DNA from: Pseudomonas tolaasii NCPPB 2192
Lineage (GTDB): Bacteria; Pseudomonadota; Gammaproteobacteria; Pseudomonadales; Pseudomonadaceae
DNA: 64,000 bases
Assembly: GCF_002813445.1 (NCBI RefSeq)
Contig: NZ_PHHD01000001.1
Span: forward strand, 5,270,001-5,334,000
Direction of reading: 5' to 3'
In this document: positions 37,485 to 45,188 of the stretch, one piece after another
Layout of the letters: each line of letters begins with the position of its first letter
Position numbering within the stretch: position 1 is the first letter of the stretch
Translations under genes and position numbers: made by a program
The notes under the pieces: model-generated
The model's input: only the letters and a program-made list of their open reading frames with translations
What the model was told of the DNA's origin: nothing
Database searches by the model: none

Positions 37485-38195
37485 GTGGGCAGCATTTATC
37501 TGATTCGACATGGCCAGGCCTCCTTCGGTGCAGACGACTATGACGTCCTGTCGCCCGTCGGTGTGGAACAGGCGCACGTGATGGGTCGTCACCTGGCCGA
37601 GCTGGGCCTGACGTTCGACCGCTGCATTGCCGGCGACCTGCGTCGCCAGCAGCACACCGCCACCGCCGCCTTCGATCAGTACCGCGCCCTTGGCATTGCG
37701 GCACCGACGCTGGAAATCGACAGCGCGTTCAACGAATTCGACGCCGAAGCCATCATTCGCGCACTGCTCCCGGACCTGCTGAGCACAGAGCCTCACGCGG
37801 TCGACGTTTTACGCAACGCCGCGCAGAACCGCAGCGAATTCCAGCGCATCTTCGCGCTGATCATCGAGCGCTGGCTGGCTGGCACTTACGACCCGCCAGG
37901 CCTGGAAAGCTGGCTGGGATTTGTCGAGCGCGTTCAAGGCGGCCTGCAACGCATTCTGGAAGCGGCCGACAACGCCGACAAAATCGCCGTGTTTACCTCC
38001 GGCGGCACGATTACCGCCCTGCTCCACCTGATCACCCGGATGCCTGCCGCGCAGGCCTTCGAACTGAACTGGCAAATTGTTAACACCTCGCTCAACGTGC
38101 TGAAATTCCGCGGTCGCGAGGTGGCCCTGGCTTCCTTCAACGGTCATACCCACTTGCAACTGTTGAAGGCGCCGCAGCTCATCACTTTCCGATGA
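37485..38195 (+). CDS. Histidine phosphatase family protein (phosphoglycerate mutase-like)
   Basis: 236 residues. The phosphohistidine motif L-I-R-H-G-Q-A is at the N-terminus and the second catalytic histidine should be in V-F-T-S-G-G-T-I, but that segment carries G-G where true enzymes have H-G. The start is a GTG (37485) giving M-G-S-I-Y-L-I-R-H-G. The substrate cannot be told from sequence. The SCP2 gene follows 56 bases later on the same strand and is probably co-transcribed. Confidence 0.78.
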   Translation: MGSIYLIRHGQASFGADDYDVLSPVGVEQAHVMGRHLAELGLTFDRCIAGDLRRQQHTATAAFDQYRALGIAAPTLEIDSAFNEFDAEAIIRALLPDLLSTEPHAVDVLRNAAQNRSEFQRIFALIIERWLAGTYDPPGLESWLGFVERVQGGLQRILEAADNADKIAVFTSGGTITALLHLITRMPAAQAFELNWQIVNTSLNVLKFRGREVALASFNGHTHLQLLKAPQLITFR

Positions 38196-38251
38196 ATTGC
38201 GGCCAACCGTGACCCCAAGGTCACTGGACTCTACCTTAAAGGATCGAAACC

Positions 38252-38566
38252 ATGACTGACGTAGCCAAAGCTGTAGAAGCAATGAAAGCCAAATTCAACC
38301 CGGCCGCCGCTGACGGCCTGGATCTGGTGTTCGGTTTCCGCATCGACGACACCCAGAACTTCTCGCTGGTGGTCAAGAACAACACCTGCGAACTGCTGGA
38401 AGGCGAAAACCCTGACGCTCAGGTGACCCTGGTGACCGACGGCGAAACCATGGAAGGCATCGTCAGCGGCGACACCGACGGCATGCAGGCCTTCATGAGC
38501 GGCAAACTGCGCACCGAAGGCGACATGATGCTGGCGATGAAGCTGAGCGAACTGTTCCCGGCTTGA
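38252..38566 (+). CDS. SCP2 sterol-binding domain protein
   Basis: 104-residue single SCP2-domain protein with the typical pattern F-G-F-R-I-D-D-T-Q-N-F-S-L-V-V-K-N and G-D-T-D-G-M-Q-A-F-M-S-G-K-L. These small cytoplasmic proteins bind hydrophobic ligands such as fatty acyl chains; the ligand here is unknown. A good AAGGATCG ribosome site precedes ATG 38252. A strong terminator follows. Confidence 0.85.
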   Translation: MTDVAKAVEAMKAKFNPAAADGLDLVFGFRIDDTQNFSLVVKNNTCELLEGENPDAQVTLVTDGETMEGIVSGDTDGMQAFMSGKLRTEGDMMLAMKLSELFPA

Positions 38567-38590
38567 TCCTAGGGCAACCTTGAAGACCAA

Positions 38591-38617
38591 TCCCGCCTCT
38601 AGAGGCGGGATTTTTTT
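38591..38617 (+). terminator. Rho-independent terminator after the SCP2 gene
   Basis: TCCCGCCTCT and AGAGGCGGGA are a perfect 10-bp stem with no loop bases beyond the turn, followed by TTTTTTT. Confidence 0.92.
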
Positions 38618-38646
38618 GCCTGCAATCTTGTGCTCAACATAAATCC

Positions 38647-38750
38647 TGTGGGAGCCGGGCTTGCCCGCGATCGCATCACCTCGGTTCCCTGACAGACCGA
38701 GTCGCCTGCATCGCGGGCAAGCCCGGCTCCCACACAAGCCAGCTCCCACA
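38647..38750. repeat. REPIN with an extra third REP fragment
   Basis: TGTGGGAGCCGGGCTTGCCC and GGGCAAGCCCGGCTCCCACA form a standard pair at 38647-38734. A further CAAGCCAGCTCCCACA (38735-38750), the right end of the other REP variant, is fused directly after it. This suggests recombination between two REP variants. Confidence 0.88.
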
Positions 38751-38768
38751 CCCTGCGCGTGGCAACAG

Positions 38769-41402
38769 TCAGGACTTCGGTTGCAACAACAACGCCACCA
38801 ACGCCGTCCACCCCGTCTGGTGCGAAGCCCCCAGGCCCCGTCCGGTCTCGCCATGAAAATACTCATGGAACAACACCAGATCGCGGCTCGCAGGGTCTGC
38901 CTCCAACTGCGCATACCCGGCCATCGACGGCCGCACGCCATTCTCATCCCTCAGAAACAACGCGGTCAGACGCTGACTGAGGCTGTCGGCCACGTCCTCA
39001 AGCGACGACAGATAACCACTGCCCGTGGGGTATTCCACCGAGAAGTTGTCGGCGTAGTAACGGTGAAACTCGCGCAGCGATTCGATCAGCATGTAGTTCA
39101 CCGGCATCCACAACGGCCCGCGCCAGTTGGAGTTGCCGCCATACAGGCGTGAGTCGGACTCCCCAGGCTGGTAGCTGGCGCAAAGGGTGTCGCCATTCAT
39201 TTTCAGCGCCAGAGGCTGTTCGGCAAAGGCTTTGGACAGTGAACGCACACCAAAGTCCGACAAAAACTCCCGGTCATCGAGCATGCGTCGCAGCAGGTCT
39301 TTGGTGCGCTCGCCGCGCAACAGCGCCAGCAACAGGCGGTTGCCCTGCCCCGGTTCGTTCCAGCGTGACACCAGTTTGGCCAGGTCCGGCCGGTGCTTCA
39401 TGAAACCCAGCAGGCGCTCGCGCAAGCCCTGCAGGCCTTCATGCTCACGCTGCTCCAGCACCAGCACCGCAAACAGCGGCATCAGGCCGACGATGGAGCG
39501 CAGGCGCACCGGTTCGTTATGGCCGTCCGGGCGGTGCAACACGTCGTAAAAGAACTGATCCTGCTCATCCCACAGGCCTTCGGCGTTGTCGTCGACACGG
39601 TTGATGGCGCCTGCAATGTAGAGGAAATGTTCGAAAAACTTCACCGAAATATCCACGTACACCGCATTGCGCTTGGCCAGTTCCAGGCCGATGCGCATCA
39701 GGTCCAGCGCATAGGCGGCGACCCACGCCGTGCCGTCGGCCTGATCCAGTTGGTAACCCGGCGGCAAGGTGGCCGAGCGGTCGAACAAGGCGATATTGTC
39801 CAGTCCCAGGAACCCGCCCTGAAACAGGTTGCGGCCCTCGGCGTCCTTGCGGTTGACCCACCAGGAAAAATTCAGCAGCAGCTTATGGAAAATTCGCTCC
39901 AGGAAATCCATATCGCCGACGCCTGTCAGCGCTTTGTCCTGCTGATACACGCGCCAGCTGGCCCAGGCATGCACCGGCGGGTTGGCATCGTCAAAACGCC
40001 ATTCGTAGGCCGGCAACTGGCCGTTGGGGTGCATGAAACGGTCTTTGACCAGCAGTAACAGTTGTTGCTTGGCGTAGGCCGGGTCTATCAGCGCAATAGC
40101 CACGGCCTGGAAGCCCTGGTCCCACGAGGCGTACCACGGGTATTCCCAGGTGTCGGGCATCGACAGGATGTCGAAGTTGGACAGGTGCCGCCAATGGGTA
40201 TTGCGGATGTGCAGGCGCTCGGGCGGTGGCGCGGGCTGGGCCGGGTCGCCGTCGAGCCACTGGTTCACGTCGAAATAGTAGAGCTGCTTGGACCACAGCA
40301 AACCGGCCAGCGCCTGACGCTGCACATTGCGCGCGTCTTCATCGGCGATGCCGTGTTGCAAGGCGGCATAAAAGTCATCGGTTTCCTGACGGCGCGCCTC
40401 GAACAGCTTGCGCGCATTGACCTCGGGCGCGTGCGCGGGGGCAAAGCGCAGATACAGGGTTTTGCTTTGCAAACCCGCCAGCTCGAGGGTGAAACGCGCG
40501 GCCACCTTGGTGCCCGCGTCGCGGCGAATCGCCGATTGCACGCCATCCACCACGTAATCGTTGATGCCGTCCTTGAACGGCCCGAGTGCCGCCAACCCGT
40601 CCAGCTTGGCGTAGTTGGTTTCGTTTTCGCAGAACAGCCACTCCACCCCGTCCTGGCCCCAGGCACTAAGGTGGCGATCGGGCAGCTCATGATGACGAGC
40701 CAGCACGCGATCGCCCTCCAGCGTCAGTTGCGGCCTGGGCGCGTCGAAGGTCCAGCTCCAGTCGTTGCGCGCCCACAACTGGGGCAACACTTGCAGGCGG
40801 GTCGGCTGGTCCGAACGATTGTGTACGGTGACGCGCATGAAAACGTCGTCAGGCTGGTGCTTGGCGTATTCCACGCTCACATCGCAGTAGCGGTTGTCTT
40901 CAAACACCCCGGTATCGAGCACTTCGTATTCGGCATCTCCCAGGCCGCGCCGGGCGTTCTCGGTGATCAGGTCGGCGTAGGGAAAGGCCGCGTGGGGGTA
41001 CTTGTAGAGCATGCGCATGTAGGCATGGCTCGGCACCCCGTCGACGAAAAAATACAGTTCCTTGACGTCTTCACCGTGGTTGCCTTCGGCGTTGTTCAGG
41101 CCGAACAGGCGCTCCTTGATGATCGCGTCGCGCTCGTTCCACAGCGCCAGGCCCAGGCACCAGCGTTGCGCCTTGTCGCTGAACCCCGCCAGACCATCTT
41201 CGCCCCAACGGTAGGCGCGGCTGCGTGCATGTTCATGGGGAAAGTAGGTCCAGGCGTCGCCGTCGGCGCTGTAGTCTTCGCGCACCGTGCCCCATTGGCG
41301 CTCACTCAAATAGGGCCCCCACTCGCGCCAGCGTTCGGCGTCAGGGGTGGCCAGGCGCTGGCCTTCGATGGTTTCAAGGATGTTGGTAGGCGTGGCGGGC
41401 AT
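38769..41402 (-). CDS. GH63-like glucosidase/mannosylglycerate hydrolase-type protein
   Basis: 877-residue cytoplasmic glycosidase with an (alpha/alpha)6 catalytic half at the C-terminus, of the GH63/MGH family. Segments such as W-E-Y-P-W-Y-A-S-W-D-Q-G-F-Q, F-L-G-L-D-N-I-A-L-F-D-R-S and W-R-G-P-L-W-M-P-V-N-Y-M mark the catalytic domain; W-D-Q-G-F and the late Y-H-E-Y-F-H-G-E-T-G-R-G-L-G region are likely to hold the acid/base residues. There is no signal peptide. GGAGGA sits at the right distance from ATG 41402, so earlier in-frame starts are rejected. The substrate is unknown; glucosylglycerate or storage glucans are possible. It stands alone between a REPIN and a terminator. Confidence 0.78.
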   Translation of the reverse strand: MPATPTNILETIEGQRLATPDAERWREWGPYLSERQWGTVREDYSADGDAWTYFPHEHARSRAYRWGEDGLAGFSDKAQRWCLGLALWNERDAIIKERLFGLNNAEGNHGEDVKELYFFVDGVPSHAYMRMLYKYPHAAFPYADLITENARRGLGDAEYEVLDTGVFEDNRYCDVSVEYAKHQPDDVFMRVTVHNRSDQPTRLQVLPQLWARNDWSWTFDAPRPQLTLEGDRVLARHHELPDRHLSAWGQDGVEWLFCENETNYAKLDGLAALGPFKDGINDYVVDGVQSAIRRDAGTKVAARFTLELAGLQSKTLYLRFAPAHAPEVNARKLFEARRQETDDFYAALQHGIADEDARNVQRQALAGLLWSKQLYYFDVNQWLDGDPAQPAPPPERLHIRNTHWRHLSNFDILSMPDTWEYPWYASWDQGFQAVAIALIDPAYAKQQLLLLVKDRFMHPNGQLPAYEWRFDDANPPVHAWASWRVYQQDKALTGVGDMDFLERIFHKLLLNFSWWVNRKDAEGRNLFQGGFLGLDNIALFDRSATLPPGYQLDQADGTAWVAAYALDLMRIGLELAKRNAVYVDISVKFFEHFLYIAGAINRVDDNAEGLWDEQDQFFYDVLHRPDGHNEPVRLRSIVGLMPLFAVLVLEQREHEGLQGLRERLLGFMKHRPDLAKLVSRWNEPGQGNRLLLALLRGERTKDLLRRMLDDREFLSDFGVRSLSKAFAEQPLALKMNGDTLCASYQPGESDSRLYGGNSNWRGPLWMPVNYMLIESLREFHRYYADNFSVEYPTGSGYLSSLEDVADSLSQRLTALFLRDENGVRPSMAGYAQLEADPASRDLVLFHEYFHGETGRGLGASHQTGWTALVALLLQPKS

Positions 41403-41484
41403 CGGGTCCTCCATCACTGACACAGTGGGGGCCAGTGTAGAACCCATTCGCCTGCGGATGCACATGAAGAGTCGCCCATCCGCC

Positions 41485-41521
41485 AAAAAGACTGAAGGCC
41501 GCGGATGAGGCGGCCTTCAGT
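41485..41521 (-). terminator. Rho-independent terminator of the porin gene
   Basis: On the minus strand ACTGAAGGCCGC and GCGGCCTTCAGT form a perfect 12-bp stem around CTCATCC, followed by CTTTTT. It lies 39 bases past the porin stop. Confidence 0.9.
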
Positions 41522-41559
41522 TTTACAGCGCTCCAGATGGGGAGTTTTGCAGCGCGGTC

Positions 41560-42969
41560 TTAGAAGATCGCGTAGGTGTAGTTGAAGATCAGGCGGGTTT
41601 GATCCTGATCCGGCGTACCGGTGTTGTGGCCTTTGTAGGTACCGGTCCGGAAGGTCGTGCCGAAGCCTTTGAGCGGGCCTTGCTGCACGACGTAATCCAG
41701 ACGGAAGTCGGTTTCGTTTTCTTTCTGGTCGGAGCCGCCAGCCACTTTGGACTTGATGTCGGTACCGTCCAGGTACGCCACGGAAGCTTTCAGGCCCGGT
41801 ACATAGGCTTTGAAGTCGTAGGTGTACTGGCCGAAGTTGACTTGCTCGCCCGCGCGGGAAAACTGGCCAACCACGGCGTCGGTGAACAGGTAGAAGTCGC
41901 TGCCGCCTGCGCCTTGTGGCTGAGGGTTGGCGATGCTGCCCTGGTTGACCCACACGAAGCCGCCGTCGTCGCTCACGCCGATGTGGCCGAGCATCAGGCT
42001 GCTGCCACCCAACTGGTAGGTGAACGCGGCGCTGTAGGTTTTGTTGTCCACTTCGCCGGCGTGTTTGGCATAGCCGCCGTTGTTGTTGAACTGGTAACCG
42101 GCTTCACCGTTTTTGCCGTCGCTGGTGCTGTCGAAGTAGCGCAGGTCAGTCTTGAACGACTGATCGTTACCCAGCGGCAGTACGTGAACCAGGCCGAAGT
42201 AGTTCTGTTTGTAGAAGTCTTGCAGGTTGGCGTAGTAGTACTGCAACGTCAGGTTTTTAGCGATGGCGTTGTCAGACGAACCGAAAGGCTTGTAGTCCAC
42301 ACCACCGAATTTGAAGCTGTCGCTGTCGCGGGTACCGCCGGCAACGCTCAAGCCGGTGGAGTTGCTGGAAGCACGGCCTTCGGCCTTGTTCAGCTCACCG
42401 CCGGTGAAAGTGACGTTGGGGATGTCGCTCGACGTCAGGATGCCGCCGTCAAAGGTCTGCGGCGCTACACGGCTGTCGTTCGACACCAGGATAGGCAACA
42501 CAGGCGCCAGGCCGCCACCGACGTGCAACTCGGTCTGGGAAATGCGGAACTTCACGTTACCCGCCGCGCGACCGAAGGAGTCAGCCGGCTCGGTGCCGTT
42601 GTTTTTGGTCGGGAAGAAGCTGTTGCCGTTGCCGGACAGGCCTGGGCCCGCCGCGTGGCCATCGCCACCGTCCAGACGCAGGGCACCGAAGGCCATCACG
42701 TCAAAACCGACCCCGAGGGTGCCTTGGGTAAAGCCGGATTTGTAGTCAAAGCGCAGCAGTGTCGCGGCTTCACGCAAATCGTTGGCGGTGCCCGAGCGGT
42801 TGTCTGCGCTGTAGTACATGCTGCGCGAGCTGATCGCCGCGTGGCTGTCTTCCAGGAAACCGCTGTGACCGGTACCTGTGCCCAGCGAACCCAGGCCGAA
42901 ATCATCGGCGCTGGCGTGTTGTGCGAGCAAGGCGGCGGTGATGGATAACGCCAGTGTAGAAATTTTCAT
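41560..42969 (-). CDS. OprD-family outer-membrane porin
   Basis: 469 residues. The signal peptide is M-K-I-S-T-L-A-L-S-I-T-A-A-L-L-A-Q-H-A-S-A (about 1-21). The mature part is beta-rich with alternating polar and hydrophobic residues. OprD-family marks are the early S-R-S-M-Y-Y-S-A-D-N-R region, G-F-D-V-M-A-F-G-A-L-R-L, and the aromatic C-terminus N-Y-T-Y-A-I-F. OprD porins form 18-strand channels for small substrates such as basic amino acids or aromatic acids. The specific substrate cannot be told. It has its own terminator and a long AT-rich upstream region. Confidence 0.88.
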   Translation of the reverse strand: MKISTLALSITAALLAQHASADDFGLGSLGTGTGHSGFLEDSHAAISSRSMYYSADNRSGTANDLREAATLLRFDYKSGFTQGTLGVGFDVMAFGALRLDGGDGHAAGPGLSGNGNSFFPTKNNGTEPADSFGRAAGNVKFRISQTELHVGGGLAPVLPILVSNDSRVAPQTFDGGILTSSDIPNVTFTGGELNKAEGRASSNSTGLSVAGGTRDSDSFKFGGVDYKPFGSSDNAIAKNLTLQYYYANLQDFYKQNYFGLVHVLPLGNDQSFKTDLRYFDSTSDGKNGEAGYQFNNNGGYAKHAGEVDNKTYSAAFTYQLGGSSLMLGHIGVSDDGGFVWVNQGSIANPQPQGAGGSDFYLFTDAVVGQFSRAGEQVNFGQYTYDFKAYVPGLKASVAYLDGTDIKSKVAGGSDQKENETDFRLDYVVQQGPLKGFGTTFRTGTYKGHNTGTPDQDQTRLIFNYTYAIF

Positions 42970-43143
42970 TAACGACGGCCCCTAAACATATTTTTATGTG
43001 CGGTGTGTGCAGAACAGCTTTCATCCCTACAAACGTGACGATTGTTTCATGACGGCCGCGGCGCTCCTCGTGAAGAATTAGTTAGGAAAACCCCCTCGAA
43101 AATGAAATTTCACGGCTTCGATTTTTTGTCATATTTGCGTCAT

Positions 43144-43164
43144 TTCATTCACTGAAAGAATGAA
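43144..43164. promoter_or_regulatory. Inverted repeat upstream of hglS, candidate operator
   Basis: TTCATTC and GAATGAA are perfect 7-base arms around ACTGAAA, 94 bases before the hglS start in an AT-rich segment. No regulator gene is adjacent, so the binding protein is unknown. Confidence 0.35.
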
Positions 43165-43257
43165 GTCCTGAAGATTCTTCGTTTGCGTAGCCACGCCCAG
43201 CCCAACAAAATCCAGACACTGGCCTCGCCTCTCTCAACTGTGTTCAGGAATTTTTCT

Positions 43258-44634
43258 ATGCCAACCGTCGCCTATGTCAGCCCCGACGACATCCGCAAGG
43301 GTTTCTCCCGGGCCATGTCCGACATGTACCGAGATGAAGTTCCGCTGTATGGCGCACTGATGGAGCTGGTAGCCGACACCAATGCCGCGGTTCTGGAGCG
43401 TGATCAGGCCCTGGCCGCGCACCTGCAACGCACCGGTGAAATCCAGCGCCTGGACATGGAACGCCACGGTGCGATCCGCCTGGGCACGGCGGCGGAACTG
43501 GCCACCATCGGCCGGCTTTTTGCGGTGATGGGCATGCAGCCGGTGGGCTATTACGACCTGACACCGGCGGGCGTGCCGGTGCATTCCACGGCCTTTCGCG
43601 CCGTGCACGAGCAGTCATTGCAGACCAGCCCGTTTCGCGTGTTCACCTCGCTGCTGCGCCTGGAGCTGATCGAAAACCCGGAACTGCGTGCCTTCGCCGA
43701 ACAGGCGTTGGCAAAACGGTCGATCTTCACGCCGGGTGCGCTGGCGCTGATCGAACAGGCTGAACGGGAGGGCGGCCTGAACGCGGAAGACGCCAAGACT
43801 TTCATCGGCCAGGCGCTGGAGACCTTTCGCTGGCACCACACGGCGACCGTCACCGCCGCCCAGTATCAGCAGCTCAGCGACCAGCACCGGTTGATCGCCG
43901 ATGTGGTTGCGTTCAAAGGACCGCACATCAACCACCTGACCCCGCGCACCCTGGACATCGACCAGGTGCAGGCCGCCATGCCCGGCAAAGGCATCACGCC
44001 CAAAGCGGTGATCGAGGGGCCACCGCGCCGCCAGTGCCCGATCCTGCTGCGCCAGACCAGTTTCAAGGCCCTTGACGAGCCCATCGCCTTTGCCGACGCC
44101 AAGGGCAACCACAGCGCGCGGTTTGGTGAAATCGAACAACGCGGTGTCGCACTGACGCCCAAAGGCCGCGCGCTGTACGACCAATTGCTGAACGCTGCGC
44201 GCGACGAACTGGGCGCTTTCCCGACTGAGGGTAACGCCACACGTTATATGCAATTGATGGAGCAACACTTTCAGGCTTTTCCGGATGGCCATGCGCAGAT
44301 GCGGGAACAGGGCCTGGCCTACTTCCGCTACTTCGCCACCGAACAAGGCCTGGCGGCACGCGGCGCCTGCGATCAGCCGCGCACGCTGGAAGCGTTGGTC
44401 GCAGCCGGCCACATTGATGTGGAGCCTTTGGTGTACGAGGATTTTCTGCCGGTGAGTGCGGCGGGGATCTTTCAGTCCAACCTGGGCAATGCAGCGCAGA
44501 GCCACTACGCAGCCAACTCAAACAGGCTTGAGTTCGAGCACGCGCTGGGCCGTCAGACGATTGATGAATTGAAGTTGTATGGCGAAACGCAGCAGCGCTC
44601 GATCGAGGCTTGCACCCAGGCGCTGCTGGCGTGA
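43258..44634 (+). CDS. hglS: 2-oxoadipate dioxygenase/decarboxylase HglS (DUF1338)
   Basis: 458-residue DUF1338 protein. In P. putida, HglS converts 2-oxoadipate to D-2-hydroxyglutarate in D-lysine catabolism, using Fe(II) held by two histidines and a glutamate. Here H70 (M-E-R-H-G-A-I-R) and H226 (I-N-H-L-T-P-R) are in the positions I recall for the P. putida enzyme, and a glutamate in F-G-E-I-E-Q-R-G (291 or 293) is the likely third ligand. ATG 43258 follows an AGGAA site; the frame runs back to 43183 without support. The gene stands alone here, without other lysine-pathway genes. Confidence 0.88.
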   Translation: MPTVAYVSPDDIRKGFSRAMSDMYRDEVPLYGALMELVADTNAAVLERDQALAAHLQRTGEIQRLDMERHGAIRLGTAAELATIGRLFAVMGMQPVGYYDLTPAGVPVHSTAFRAVHEQSLQTSPFRVFTSLLRLELIENPELRAFAEQALAKRSIFTPGALALIEQAEREGGLNAEDAKTFIGQALETFRWHHTATVTAAQYQQLSDQHRLIADVVAFKGPHINHLTPRTLDIDQVQAAMPGKGITPKAVIEGPPRRQCPILLRQTSFKALDEPIAFADAKGNHSARFGEIEQRGVALTPKGRALYDQLLNAARDELGAFPTEGNATRYMQLMEQHFQAFPDGHAQMREQGLAYFRYFATEQGLAARGACDQPRTLEALVAAGHIDVEPLVYEDFLPVSAAGIFQSNLGNAAQSHYAANSNRLEFEHALGRQTIDELKLYGETQQRSIEACTQALLA

Positions 44635-44645
44635 AATAGAGATGC

Positions 44646-44700
44646 CCACCCGGCTCAACAGCGCAATCCTTGCGCCGCAACAGTCCCCAGAGCCGGGTGG
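44646..44700. other. Nested inverted repeat after hglS
   Basis: Outer arms CCACCCGGCTC and GAGCCGGGTGG are perfectly complementary. Inside is a second hairpin GCGCAA-TCC-TTGCGC (44661-44675). There is no T-run on either strand, so it is not a classical terminator. It could be a message-end stabiliser for hglS. Confidence 0.5.
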
Positions 44701-44788
44701 ACGGGGCGCATCATATTCAGTCAAAAGCGCCCTGTCCCTCAGACAATTCTGAACAAATGTGTCCGTGGCCTGTAGGACCACCCTGCAC

Positions 44789-45013
44789 TCAGTTCAGCCG
44801 CCCCACGATCTCGTCTTTGATCAACAGGCGCTTCTTCTTCAGATTCTCCACATCCTCATCGCTGGCACTGGTGGACTCGGCCCTGAGCACCTCTTTATCG
44901 GCATCGTCATACTGAGTGAGCAGCGAATCCAAGCGTTTGTCGCCCGCCCTGCGTTCGTGAACGACTTCCTTGCTCAACCCCAAGTCCTGATACAGGTCGT
45001 GTTTCACTGGCAT
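44789..45013 (-). CDS. YdcH-like DUF465 small protein
   Basis: 74-residue hydrophilic, mostly helical protein of the DUF465/YdcH family. It contains the typical A-G-D-K-R-L-D-S-L-L-T-Q-Y-D-D-A-D-K-E-V and the C-terminal L-K-K-K-R-L-L-I-K-D-E-I segment, consistent with a helical hairpin. A strong GGAGG ribosome site precedes ATG 45013. Its role is unknown. It is divergent from the transketolase gene. Confidence 0.85.
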   Translation of the reverse strand: MPVKHDLYQDLGLSKEVVHERRAGDKRLDSLLTQYDDADKEVLRAESTSASDEDVENLKKKRLLIKDEIVGRLN

Positions 45014-45188
45014 GGAATACCTCCGCAAGTTGATCAATGGCCTACGCCCTTGAAGCTAGCCCATTGTGCGGGGTCTTGTCATGCCTGGAGTCAACGCAGC
45101 CCCGTTCGTCGAAACCCTGGCGATTGAATCAAACCTTTGCCGTGCCCTGCCCTCCACTGAAGATCGCCACTCAAGGGAGACCGGTTTC

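Noticed and set aside
44646..44700. A riboswitch after hglS
   Set aside because: It lies downstream of hglS, is not in the leader of any gene (the next gene is convergent), and shows only simple nested hairpins without a known aptamer pattern.
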